Source: Helicobacteraceae bacterium (GTDB lineage: Bacteria > Campylobacterota > Campylobacteria > Campylobacterales > Helicobacteraceae). From it: DNA of 16,996 nucleotides. The position numbers were made by a program, and so were the translations under genes. Shown piece after piece: positions 8,223 to 14,864 of the stretch. The notes below the pieces were generated by a model. The model did no database searches and was not told the DNA's origin. It saw only the letters and a list, made by a program, of their open reading frames with translations. Positions within the stretch are counted from its first letter, which is position 1, and each line of letters starts with the position of its first letter. The stretch spans positions 1 to 16,996 of the forward strand of contig CAAGLK010000077.1 of NCBI GenBank assembly GCA_900770765.1, read 5' to 3'.

Positions 8223-8594
8223 GGGGCTGACTTGAATTTCGACAAGATTTAATAGGCTATTGTTGCATGCCAACTTGCGCTAAGTTGTAAAACCGGCGCA
8301 CTAAATATAAACGCAAATAATACAAATTACGCTCCAGCCTACGCTAAAGCTGCGTAGTCTTATCCATTTTTGGAGCTGTTTTAGGTAAGGATTCTAGCTA
8401 CTTATTTAAAGCATCATCACTGCTAGATGCGGCTTTTGCACTGCCTAGTGCAGAGATTAAGATTCTTAGGCTTTGTGCTTTGCTTCTTTTAGACTTTTTG
8501 CAAAGAGCGAGATTTTAAAGTCTAAAAAGCATGTAATTCGGCGGTAGCAAACTTTAAGTTTTGGACTGGGGTTTGATTCCCCACAGCTCCACCA
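8223..8594 (+). ncRNA. ssrA: Transfer-messenger RNA
   Basis: This one-piece tmRNA rescues stalled ribosomes and tags the incomplete protein. The 5' end GGGGCTGA pairs with CAGCTCC before the discriminator A and an encoded CCA at 8592-8594, forming the tRNA-like acceptor. GGTTTGATTCC-type T-arm sequence lies just before it. The reading frame gives the tag ANNTNYAPAYAKAA (8313-8354) with stop TAG at 8355-8357. The ending AYAKAA and overall tag are very close to the H. pylori tag (VNNTDYAPAYAKAA, from memory). Pseudoknot-rich sequence fills 8358-8530. About 372 nt, normal size. Confidence 0.97.
8313..8357 (+). other. tmRNA proteolysis-tag reading frame
   Basis: GCA resume codon at 8313-8315, then codons for NNTNYAPAYAKAA and stop TAG. 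The resume codon Ala and a hydrophobic C-terminal Ala-Ala fit a tag recognised by Clp proteases. Confidence 0.93.
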
Positions 8595-8933
8595 AAATTG
8601 CACTCTTTTAAACTCATCTTACTTCGCCTTTTACGCAAAAATCCCTAAAAATTAAGTCAAATTTCGCTTTGTTTTAAAGTGTGTTTAATCGCCTTTAATC
8701 GTGTTTATGCACTATTTTAAGTGTATATAAAACTAGTATATAAAATTTACATACATTTTTGAGATATTTTGCATTTTTGATGAACGCATTTTTATAGAAT
8801 TCTTATTAAATTTAATAAAGGATAAATATTTATTCAACAATATTAAAAAATAATTGACTCTAAAATTTTAGCGGAGTTATTTAATGTAGTTTTATTTTAT
8901 ATTTATAATTTTTATAATTTTTGCAGAAAAGCA
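8595..8933. other. AT-rich intergenic stretch without recognisable gene
   Basis: Between ssrA and the rrc terminator I see no open frame of useful length, no tRNA and no clear palindrome. The stretch is strongly AT-rich with short repeats such as GTGTTTAATCGCC around 8680-8710. A TTGACT at ~8853 could be part of a rightward promoter, but no gene follows it. Confidence 0.6.
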
Positions 8934-8956
8934 GAATCTAGCGAAAAGCTAGATTC
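8934..8956 (-). terminator. Terminator of rrc
   Basis: GAATCTAGC and GCTAGATTC form a perfect 9-bp stem with a 5-base loop, starting 4 bp past the rrc stop codon. Read leftwards it is followed by TGCTTTTC, a weak T tract. Position and stem strength favour an intrinsic terminator. Confidence 0.7.
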
Positions 8957-8960
8957 CAAG

Positions 8961-9608
8961 TTATCCTAAAAACTCTCTTTTGAAATATTCTTTTGAAGCC
9001 TTACATAATGGACAAGCACCAGGAGCCTTTTTACCTCTGTGAACATGTCCGCACACTTCACACACCCACACATCCTCTTCACCACTTTCAAAGAATCCTT
9101 CTTCATCAAGCATTTTTTTAAGCTCTAAATATTCTCTTTCATGTTCTACTTCTACTTTACCAATAGCATTAAACAGCCTTGCTATGTCTTTTTTGCCCTC
9201 ATCTTCTGCGATTTTTGCGAAGTTTGGGTACATAATTGTATGCTCGTAATTTTCGCCCTCTGCAGCACTTATTAGATTCTTAGCAGTAATTTCTAGCTCT
9301 TTTCCATCTACTATTTTATGATATGCTTTAAATTCCGCCCTTGCATGCCATTTTTCATTTTCTGCTGCTTCTCTAAAGTGCCTTGCCACCGCATGCCAGC
9401 CCTCTTCTTCAGCCACATCGGCAAATAAATCATATTTATTTCTAGCCATTGACTCACCAGCGAACGCCTTCATTAAATTTACCGCTGTTAAATCAGTTGT
9501 AACACATTTCATAGCCTCACCGCAACAGGTTAAAACACCGCCTCCTACGCTTTGCACCTCTACTTCATTGCCACATTTTTGGCATTTGTAAGTTTCATAT
9601 TGTCTCAT
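8961..9608 (-). CDS. rrc: Desulforubrerythrin (peroxide-reducing diiron protein)
   Basis: This 215-residue cytoplasmic protein has three metal domains. An N-terminal desulforedoxin-type Fe site has Cys9, Cys12, Cys28 and Cys29. A rubrerythrin four-helix bundle (about 40-165) carries diiron ligands in AGESMARNKYD, AAENEKWHAR, AEGENYEHT and VEVEHEREY. A C-terminal rubredoxin has Cys183, Cys186, Cys199 and Cys202. This matches the architecture and length of the Campylobacter jejuni protein called Rrc or desulforubrerythrin, which reduces hydrogen peroxide using electrons from NADH-dependent partners. It is monocistronic, with its own promoter and terminator. The role in peroxide defence in a microaerophile is family knowledge; no partner reductase is present in the window. 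Confidence 0.96.
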   Translation of the reverse strand: MRQYETYKCQKCGNEVEVQSVGGGVLTCCGEAMKCVTTDLTAVNLMKAFAGESMARNKYDLFADVAEEEGWHAVARHFREAAENEKWHARAEFKAYHKIVDGKELEITAKNLISAAEGENYEHTIMYPNFAKIAEDEGKKDIARLFNAIGKVEVEHEREYLELKKMLDEEGFFESGEEDVWVCEVCGHVHRGKKAPGACPLCKASKEYFKREFLG

Positions 9609-9637
9609 AACAATCCTTTCTAAAAATAAGATGCAAA

Positions 9638-9680
9638 ATTATAGCACATAAAAATATAAATAATAATCTTTATCAATAAA
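9638..9680 (-). promoter_or_regulatory. Promoter of rrc with candidate Fur/PerR-type operator
   Basis: A perfect TATAAT on the minus strand lies at 9643-9638, 30 bp before the ATG, with AAGGA close to the start. Just upstream, 9657-9679 reads ATTGATAAAGATTATTATTT on the minus strand, AT-rich with ATAATAAT-like symmetry similar to Fur/PerR boxes. In Campylobacter rrc is known to respond to iron and peroxide regulators; the site here is my inference. Confidence 0.5.
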
Positions 9681-9694
9681 AAATTATTAAATTT

Positions 9695-9784
9695 TTAAGA
9701 TTCCACATATTTTCTAAAACACTCTAAATCTGCCTTGCTATCAATATCTAAGCACTTGTATTTGCAAGTGCTAAGTCCATAAAC
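9695..9784 (-). pseudogene. Remnant of a nucleotidyltransferase C-terminus
   Basis: On the minus strand this stretch reads, without a start codon, YKCLDIDSKADLECFRKYVES and stop. L-D-I-D-x-x-x-D-L is the signature of the C-terminal end of CMP-sugar synthetases such as NeuA and related cytidylyltransferases. Stops precede it in frame, and it is only about 29 codons long. It lies directly downstream of an intact KdsB-like gene, so it may be the relic of another cytidylyltransferase of the locus. The 8-bp inverted repeat AGCACTTG...CAAGTGCT (9751-9772) falls inside it. A chance resemblance is possible. Confidence 0.45.
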
Positions 9785-9817
9785 TTATTAATATGCGAGT
9801 TTATAAATTTATTACAA

Positions 9818-10549
9818 TTATTTCTTAAGCCTTAATTTCATTTGCTTTTTTGCTTTTTCTAAATCCTTTTTCGTATCTACCGATAAACTCTCGCAAGATT
9901 CCACGCAAATCGCAAAGAATCTCTGTCGTCCTTCAATAAACCTTAGCGTCTCTAAGCCCTCTAATTTCTCTAGCATTCCCATTTTTGAATTTATAAAAAA
10001 CTCTAATGCTAATTTGTTATACCCTAAAATCCCAACATGCTTATAAAATGGCACTTCAAGGCTATTGTAAGGCGTAGGAATCACGCTTCTTGACATATAA
10101 AGCACTTCATAATTTTCATTAAAAACCACCTTAATATTTGATGGACACATAAGCTCCGCTGGGTCTTTAATCTTAGCTACTATATTATAGACTTCAACTT
10201 CCTTTAAACTTAGCTTTTTAGGTAGAATCCTATTTATAAGCTCTGGTCTAATTAGCGGCTCATCGCCATTAATTTGCACATAAAAATCCGCTTTTATGTA
10301 ATTTGCCGCTTCTGCGATTCTGGCTATTCCACTGCTATGCTTTTTTGTCATAATGTGTGGAATCTTAAATTTTTCACACACGCTAGAGATTCTTTTATCA
10401 TCAGTTGCGACAATAATTTCACTTAATTTAGCCTTGCTAGCTGCTTGATACACCCACCACACCATAGGATAGCCGCAAATATCCGCTAGCGGCTTGCCTG
10501 GAAAACGACTTGAATCAAATCGTGCTGGAATAATGCCCACTACTTTCAT
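9818..10549 (-). CDS. kdsB: KdsB-family CMP-Kdo-type cytidylyltransferase
   Basis: This 243-residue protein belongs to the family that joins CMP from CTP to 3-deoxy-manno-octulosonate. Clear motifs: IIPARFDSSRFPGKPLADI (6-24), IIVATDDKRI (45-54), the GDEPLI metal/nucleotide segment (95-100), YKHVGILGY and LSVDTKKDLEKA near the C-terminus. Two places differ from typical KdsB: SGIARIAEA (73-81), where SGT-(D/E)-R is expected, and INGDEP, where QGDEP is expected. The ATG at 10549 overlaps an upstream TGA as ATGA, with AGGAG upstream. Context beside aldolases and another CMP-transferase suggests a specialised surface-glycan role rather than the housekeeping lipid A pathway. No second copy is in the window to compare. 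Family is firm; substrate is open. Confidence 0.88.
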   Translation of the reverse strand: MKVVGIIPARFDSSRFPGKPLADICGYPMVWWVYQAASKAKLSEIIVATDDKRISSVCEKFKIPHIMTKKHSSGIARIAEAANYIKADFYVQINGDEPLIRPELINRILPKKLSLKEVEVYNIVAKIKDPAELMCPSNIKVVFNENYEVLYMSRSVIPTPYNSLEVPFYKHVGILGYNKLALEFFINSKMGMLEKLEGLETLRFIEGRQRFFAICVESCESLSVDTKKDLEKAKKQMKLRLKK

Positions 10550-11925
10550 ATAGCACTCCTTAATTGTAGGGTGCGGAGTGCGGATGGCAGAGAGCGGTTA
10601 GTGGATAACGGAGGGCAGTGGGCAGAATGCGATGGGTGTAAAATGTGGAATCGCAAAAAGGATTCTACGCAGAGAGCAAAATTATTCCACAATATCAAAG
10701 TTATATCGCAAAATAGTTTGGATAATCGTTGCAAAAAGCGCAGGGGGTAATTAGTTTTTTGATTATCTACTAAGTAAAATCCATATCGCAAAAATATTTG
10801 TGCAATCGTTAAATAAAAAGCAAGGGAGTTAGCTTTTTGATAAGACTTAAGCTTGTGAAAATGCAAAAATTTATCAATGTAAATATAAAAAATTTTCAAT
10901 AATATCAAAGTCGCATCGCAAAATAGTTTGGATTCCATTAAGCAAAAAGTAAAGGAGCTTACTTTTTGTAAGTGACTGCACTTTTTGCGAAAATGGGATT
11001 CAAAATATAAAGCTGAGCGGCTTAAGTGGAATCGTAAAATGCTAGTTGGCAGGGAAAATTCATATCGCAAAAATATTTGTGCAATCGTTAAATAAAAAGC
11101 AAGGGAGCTTACTTGTTGTAAGTGACCGAGCTTTTTATTTAGGGATTGTGCAAAGATTAAAGCGAGATGGGTTTTACCCCCCCCCGTTACAGAGTGCGAA
11201 GAGCGGTTGACAGTTTGCGGATTTGCATTTTGCGATTCCACAATACCTTTATCTCTCATCATCTCAAGCCCAGCCAACGCACAATAATAATCAAATTCCG
11301 TGTCAATATCCACAGATTCCACTTGATTTAGCTCAAATCTATACGGCTTTAGCCCGAAGTTATATTTCCACTCTTTAGCCTTAACTATAGGGCAAAGCAA
11401 GATTCCGCAAGTAAATAAATCAAAGGCTGGCAATTCTTGAGAATTCACATGTCCAGCCCCCCTTTTAAAATTCATAGGACCCGCCTTATCAAACATATAA
11501 TGCCTCCACTTATACACGCTAATTAAGCTATCAAACTCGCCCAAATACTTAAAATACAAAGAAATCGCCTCCTTATAACGCTTCACACTCACAAGTGGCG
11601 AAGTGCAGCACGCCCATAAAAGATGCGATTCCACTCCGCATTTTTCAATAATCATATCCGCCAAATACTCCACAAATTCACCAAAAGGTCTGCTTTCATT
11701 TGCATAGCACAGCGGTCGCCTATCCACACTCACGCCTTGTCTTAAAGCCATTTTTAGCATATCATCACTATCGCTACTTACGATAATCTCACTTAAACTC
11801 TCCACCTGCTTTAATTGATTGATTTTATATTCTAAAAGTGTGCTTCCAGCAAAGGGCAAAATGTTTTTATTAGCTAGCCTTGAGCTATTTTGCTTAACAG
11901 GCACTACTGCGACAACTTTTTTCAT
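10546..11925 (-). CDS. NeuA-like cytidylyltransferase with phase-variable repeat tail
   Basis: Residues 1-~224 form a CMP-acylneuraminate-synthetase-type domain: PVKQNSSRLANKNI (10-23) replaces the usual PARxGSKRLPxKNI; IIVSSDSDD, TSPLVS and SVDIDTEFDYY (205-215) follow. It should activate an acidic keto sugar with CTP. The start is ATG 11925, overlapping the aldolase TGA as ATGA with AAGGAG at 11936-11931; a GTG two codons earlier is less likely. From ~235 the frame crosses a heptamer array, then nine G (TGGGK, residues 247-251), then ~209 residues built from repeats, ending at TGA 10546 inside the ATG of the next gene. With ten G it would stop at residue 250; with eight, at about 255. Whether the tail is functional is uncertain. 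Confidence 0.85.
   Translation of the reverse strand: MKKVVAVVPVKQNSSRLANKNILPFAGSTLLEYKINQLKQVESLSEIIVSSDSDDMLKMALRQGVSVDRRPLCYANESRPFGEFVEYLADMIIEKCGVESHLLWACCTSPLVSVKRYKEAISLYFKYLGEFDSLISVYKWRHYMFDKAGPMNFKRGAGHVNSQELPAFDLFTCGILLCPIVKAKEWKYNFGLKPYRFELNQVESVDIDTEFDYYCALAGLEMMRDKGIVESQNANPQTVNRSSHSVTGGGKTHLALIFAQSLNKKLGHLQQVSSLAFYLTIAQIFLRYEFSLPTSILRFHLSRSALYFESHFRKKCSHLQKVSSFTFCLMESKLFCDATLILLKIFYIYIDKFLHFHKLKSYQKANSLAFYLTIAQIFLRYGFYLVDNQKTNYPLRFLQRLSKLFCDITLILWNNFALCVESFLRFHILHPSHSAHCPPLSTNRSLPSALRTLQLRSAI
10571..10640. repeat. Degenerate heptamer array 1 (ten units)
   Basis: Ten consecutive 7-bp units fit the consensus NNGCGGA: GTGCGGA, GTGCGGA, TGGCAGA, GAGCGGT, TAGTGGA, TAACGGA, GGGCAGT, GGGCAGA, ATGCGAT, GGGTGTA. 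It is GC-rich in an AT-rich setting and lies at the 3' end of the repeat tail, just before the KdsB-like gene. Confidence 0.75.
10691..10747 (-). repeat. Repeat copy R1
   Basis: Shares AATATCAAAG and ATCGCAAAATAGTTTGGA with copy R3 (10901 on), offset by 210 bp, a multiple of three. On the minus strand both copies are read in the same frame (KLFCDITLIL here, KLFCDATLIL in R3). Copy R1 has lost the hairpin part. Confidence 0.7.
10782..10828 (-). repeat. Repeat copy R2 (47-bp exact direct repeat)
   Basis: These 47 bases are identical to 11061-11107, 279 bp away (a multiple of three). On the minus strand they encode SLAFYLTIAQIFLRY in the frame of the cytidylyltransferase tail. The hairpin half that follows copy R4 is only partly kept here. 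Confidence 0.95.
10901..10996 (-). repeat. Repeat copy R3 with hairpin
   Basis: Same family as R1 at its left end. Its right half is an imperfect palindrome: CCATTAAGCAAAAAGT (10935-10950) pairs with ACTTTTTGCGAAAATGG (10980-10996), and an inner stem CTTAC (10958-10962) pairs with GTAAG (10968-10972). The layout resembles REP-like dispersed elements. Confidence 0.75.
11061..11151 (-). repeat. Repeat copy R4 with hairpin
   Basis: Starts with the 47 bases shared with R2. An outer arm (11081-11100, GCAATCG...AAATAAAAAGC) pairs imperfectly with 11130-11151, and an inner stem CTTAC (11108-11112) pairs with GTAAG (11118-11122). This is the most complete member of the family in the window. Confidence 0.8.
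11177..11185. repeat. C9/G9 homopolymer tract, phase-variation site
   Basis: Nine C on the plus strand (nine G in the coding sense) after residue ~247 of the NeuA-like protein. At nine the frame is open for ~209 more residues; at ten a TAA follows at once; at eight a stop follows within a few codons. Tracts of this kind in Helicobacter and Campylobacter change length by slipped-strand mispairing. Confidence 0.85.
11186..11227. repeat. Degenerate heptamer array 2
   Basis: Six 7-bp units (GTTACAG, AGTGCGA, AGAGCGG, TTGACAG, TTTGCGG, ATTTGCA) in the same family as array 1, directly abutting the C9 tract and encoding the end of the enzyme's own C-terminus. Confidence 0.55.
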
Positions 11926-12914
11926 AACCACTCCTTAAGTAAAGATTCTATAAATTCTTTATCAAACCTTAAATGCTTATTAGAATCCTTAATTTCATTT
12001 AAGATTCCATCCATATCCTTATAATTTATCCGCCTTTTATTTAATAGCTCCGCATAATCACGATGCACTCCCTTAGACGCACTTAGTAAATATGCTGGAT
12101 TATACCCCCAAGGATTCTTAAGTTTAAAAGGCTCAATTTCCTTATAAATCACATCTAAAAGCGGCGATAAATTATAATTTTTATCAAAAGTTTGATTTAA
12201 ATAATCTGCCAAAAGCTCAGTGCATAAATTCCCCGGAATCCGCCCCATACCATAAAGCGAAGCATCAATAATCACGCTTCTATCGCACTTAATATCCGCC
12301 AAAAAGGACGCCACAAGCCCTAAGGTAAGGCTAAAATTCTCATGCAAATGCAGTCCAAGCGTAATTTGTGGCGGAATCTTTTGCATAAAAATCTCGCAAA
12401 TTTCCTTAAAAGATTCCAACCTAAACATCCCGAAAGTATCCACAATAGACACAATATCCAAAGGCATTTTAGTTAGAATCCCTAATAATTCCACAATTTC
12501 ATTTTTATCATAAACGCCTATGTTTATAGGATTCGCCGCTACTTTGTAGCCTAGATTTTTTGCACTTTTTATAAGCCCTTTTGCGTCCTCTAACTCATTT
12601 TTATAAAACGCCACTCTAATAATATCCACAAAGGGCGATTTTCTAAGATTTACCGCCTTAAACTCGCCAGCCCTAATCATTAAAGAAATTTGCGATTCCA
12701 CATTTTTATTTAAAATGTTTTCAAAATCCTCCAAGCAAGAATACACGCTAGAGCCACTTTTATAAGCACAATCCCTTAAAAATCCAACTTCAATAATCTC
12801 CACTTTGCCAGAATCTAGCGCACTTATAACGCTTTTTATGCAAGATTCGCCAAAATCCCCGCCATTTACATGCACGCCATCTCTTAGCGTGCAGTCTAAA
12901 ATTGAAATATCCAT
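11922..12914 (-). CDS. DRE-TIM metallolyase/aldolase 1
   Basis: This 330-residue TIM-barrel enzyme belongs to the HMG-CoA-lyase / isopropylmalate-synthase / 4-hydroxy-2-oxovalerate-aldolase superfamily, which makes or breaks C-C bonds of keto acids with a divalent metal. The superfamily signature DCTLRDG is at 7-13 (metal-binding Asp, catalytic Arg). The metal His pair is GLHLHEN (His189, His191) and the loop GMGRIPGN is at 222-229. It lacks the regulatory domain of leucine-pathway enzymes. Its ATG at 12914 lies one base after the stop of the upstream fusion gene, and its TGA overlaps the next ATG, so it is translated within the glycan operon. Similarity to aldolase 2 (plus strand, 14865) suggests duplication. 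The exact substrate is unknown; a pyruvate-type aldol reaction feeding CMP-activated acids is my inference. Confidence 0.88.
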   Translation of the reverse strand: MDISILDCTLRDGVHVNGGDFGESCIKSVISALDSGKVEIIEVGFLRDCAYKSGSSVYSCLEDFENILNKNVESQISLMIRAGEFKAVNLRKSPFVDIIRVAFYKNELEDAKGLIKSAKNLGYKVAANPINIGVYDKNEIVELLGILTKMPLDIVSIVDTFGMFRLESFKEICEIFMQKIPPQITLGLHLHENFSLTLGLVASFLADIKCDRSVIIDASLYGMGRIPGNLCTELLADYLNQTFDKNYNLSPLLDVIYKEIEPFKLKNPWGYNPAYLLSASKGVHRDYAELLNKRRINYKDMDGILNEIKDSNKHLRFDKEFIESLLKEWL

Positions 12915-12915
12915 T

Positions 12916-14603
12916 TTAAATCTCCAGCTCTTTTAATAACTCACTAGCTAATCTTATAGCTTGCAAATACAAGCATAACGCCCTATTTTCCACGCCATCG
13001 CCTTTTAAATGAAACGACATTAAAGAAGAAAAGTGCATAACCTCAGCAAACCTAGCCTTAAGATTCCAGCTAGATTCCAGCAAGTAAGAATCTAAAAGCT
13101 CCAAACACAGCTTTTTAATATTAGAGTAAGTCTCAAGCAGTGCTTCACTTCCCAAAATAAGCGAAAACTCCGCCCTATTTTCATCAATGCTTAGAATCTT
13201 AGCTTTTGCAATATCCGTGTGGATTAAGTCATACAAGCCATTAAAAGAGTGGAAAAGTTTGCCAAAGTCATAATACATATCCCCGCCATTTAACTCGCCC
13301 CTAGGGTCAGCTAGTAAAAATGAGTCGTTTTTTTCATCAATTAAGATATTTTGAAAATGCAAATCGCCGTGGATTCTAACCATAAATTGCGGCTTAAATA
13401 AATGCGTCTTTTTATAAAATTCCCTTAGCTTTTCCACTAAATGCGGCAGATTCTCATAAGACTTATTATTTATAATAATCTCTTTTGCCACAAGCAGCTT
13501 ACTAAAAGGCTCTATATTTTTAATAATCTCTACTCTTTCATAATACCGCCCAAAGTGCCGCACTTCCACATAATCACCGCTAAAGTTAGCTAACTTTTGA
13601 GAGTAGAGATTATTAAAGCAAAAGTCTAAGATTTGCTTAAGATAATGCTCCACTTCACTAAGCCCAAACTTACCCTTTAAAATCTTGCTTCTTAAATTCT
13701 CCAAAGTGTAATAAGGCATACTAAAATAGCTAGAATCCTTAGAGATTTTATAATCACAAATATGCGGAAAATAAGGCTTAAGGCTAGAATCTAAACTTAA
13801 AAGCCACTTAATTTCATTTATTAGTTTCTCAACTCCGCCACTTTTTTTATCCGCTTCTTTTTTGATAATATAGTTTTTTGAAAGCCCAGCAAAAGAGCCG
13901 CCCTTTAGCTCTCTTGTTTGCAAATTTTTACTGCGTGTATCAATAAAGTCTAGCCCATCACTAGCTAGAATCTTAAGTCCCAAAGATTCCACCAGCACTT
14001 TAATATAAGGCAAATTAATAGAATCCTTAAACTCCCTTAATTTTTTCACGCCAAAAGCATTTAAAAACACAGCCCCAGCATACGCAATCCAAGGGATAAT
14101 TTCAGTAGTTTTATTTTCAACCGATACTATTTTATTATTTTTTAAGTACAACTCTAAGCCAAAGCTATAATCTACATTATTTCTCTGTTCCACAAGTGCG
14201 ACGGATTCTGTGCCAAATAGCTTCTCTAGCGCACTTAATTCATAAAAGTTATTACCATTTAAGATTAATAAATCAAATTCACCGCTATTTTTGCTTAAAA
14301 ATTTTTGAAGTGTTATAAAGGTTCTTGCATTTGTAGAATTATCAACTTTAAGTATATTTATATTGTATTTTTCTAAATCGCTAGTGTTTATATTTACCCA
14401 CGCGCCGCTATTACCGATAATTAGCGTTATGTTTTTATTTAGAATTCCTAATAAATTTAGGATTCTAATATGATATTCAATTAAGGGGATTGCTAATTGC
14501 CCCCCCCCCCCGAAACTAAGCTAAAGCAAGATGGCAGTTCATTATGATTTTTTGCCACATCTGCAGATAAAATTACCGCCTTTTTTATCACCATTTTTTC
14601 CAT
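12916..14603 (-). CDS. Nucleotidyltransferase-phosphotransferase fusion, phase OFF
   Basis: The frame starts at ATG 14603 (AAGGA upstream) and reads KKAVILSADVAKNHNELP, then runs into 12 G and stops at TAG two codons later. With 10 or 13 G it would continue as QLAIPLIEYHIRILNLLGI through to 12916, giving ~561-562 residues. The downstream part (12916-14193 and up to the tract) is fully open and intact. N-terminal ~225 residues: sugar-phosphate/choline-phosphate type nucleotidyltransferase with altered signature. C-terminal part: APH/choline-kinase-like phosphotransferase with KNYIIKKEA and NEIKWL (ATP lysine and helix glutamate), the catalytic loop HGDLHFQN and metal site LLADPRGE. It probably phosphorylates and then activates a small substrate for a surface glycan. 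A GTG at 14193 is only an internal valine. Confidence 0.82.
14500..14511. repeat. C12/G12 homopolymer tract, phase-variation switch
   Basis: Twelve C on the plus strand. In the coding sense the tract falls where related nucleotidyltransferases have the loop before the PLIEY helix. The 12-G state puts the gene out of frame; 10 or 13 restores it. The assembled length may be a majority or an error-prone value. Confidence 0.92.
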
Positions 14604-14623
14604 TATTTATCCTTAAAAATTCC

Positions 14624-14650
14624 TTTTGTATTGAAAATTAGAGTTTTCAA
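14624..14650 (-). repeat. 27-bp inverted repeat, left arm
   Basis: Exact reverse complement of 14818-14844. It contains the palindrome TTGAAAA-N6-TTTTCAA. It ends 20 nt before the fusion gene's ATG, and a further 8 bp (CCTTAAAA at 14611-14618) matches its counterpart symmetrically. Confidence 0.93.
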
Positions 14651-14817
14651 ACTTTTTTGAAGCAAATGTGGAATCGCAAATGCCCTAAAATGCGAGAGTT
14701 TAGAAAGTTTAAAATTTTTTAAGTTTTTAAGAAAGGTTAAATTGTAAAAAAGGTAGAATCCTAAACTTTTTCGCAAATTACGCACTTTAAGGCGGTTTTG
14801 TGATTTTAAAAATTGTA

Positions 14818-14844
14818 TTGAAAACTCTAATTTTCAATACAAAA
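14818..14844 (+). repeat. 27-bp inverted repeat, right arm
   Basis: Exact reverse complement of the left arm, ending 20 nt before the ATG of aldolase 2; TTTTAAGG at 14850-14857 extends the symmetry. Its own palindrome is longer here (12-bp arms, 14813-14824 and 14831-14842), so an RNA hairpin just before the ribosome site is possible. Confidence 0.93.
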
Positions 14845-14864
14845 GTTTATTTTAAGGTTAGGAA

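Larger units (their letters stand above)
14604..14864. promoter_or_regulatory. Divergent control region of the glycan locus
   Basis: This 261-bp gap separates the two divergent transcription units and must hold promoters for both. It is bounded by a 27-bp inverted repeat. Candidate -10 boxes inside are TAGAAT at 14754-14759 (plus) and TACAAT at 14746-14741 (minus); neither has a convincing -35. A 60-codon minus-strand frame here looks spurious. Confidence 0.5.

Noticed and set aside
9751..9772. AGCACTTG...CAAGTGCT as terminator of the KdsB-like gene
   Set aside because: The stem is perfect but no T run follows on the minus strand; it may be part of the gene remnant.
10691..11151. CRISPR array
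   Set aside because: Repeat copies are few, irregularly spaced, diverged and hairpin-forming, with no cas genes nearby.
14191..14193. GTG at 14193 as the start of the phosphotransferase gene
   Set aside because: The frame is open upstream to the G tract and has clear similarity to a nucleotidyltransferase there; the GTG is an internal valine.
14603..14785. A 60-codon minus-strand frame in the divergent control region
   Set aside because: It crosses the inverted-repeat arm, has a low-complexity Leu/Lys/Phe composition and no convincing ribosome site; it is probably chance.
14624..14844. Insertion-sequence remnant or MITE bounded by 27-bp inverted repeats
   Set aside because: No target-site duplication is visible, and the exact 20-nt spacing of both arms from start codons favours a regulatory or leader role. 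Not fully excluded.
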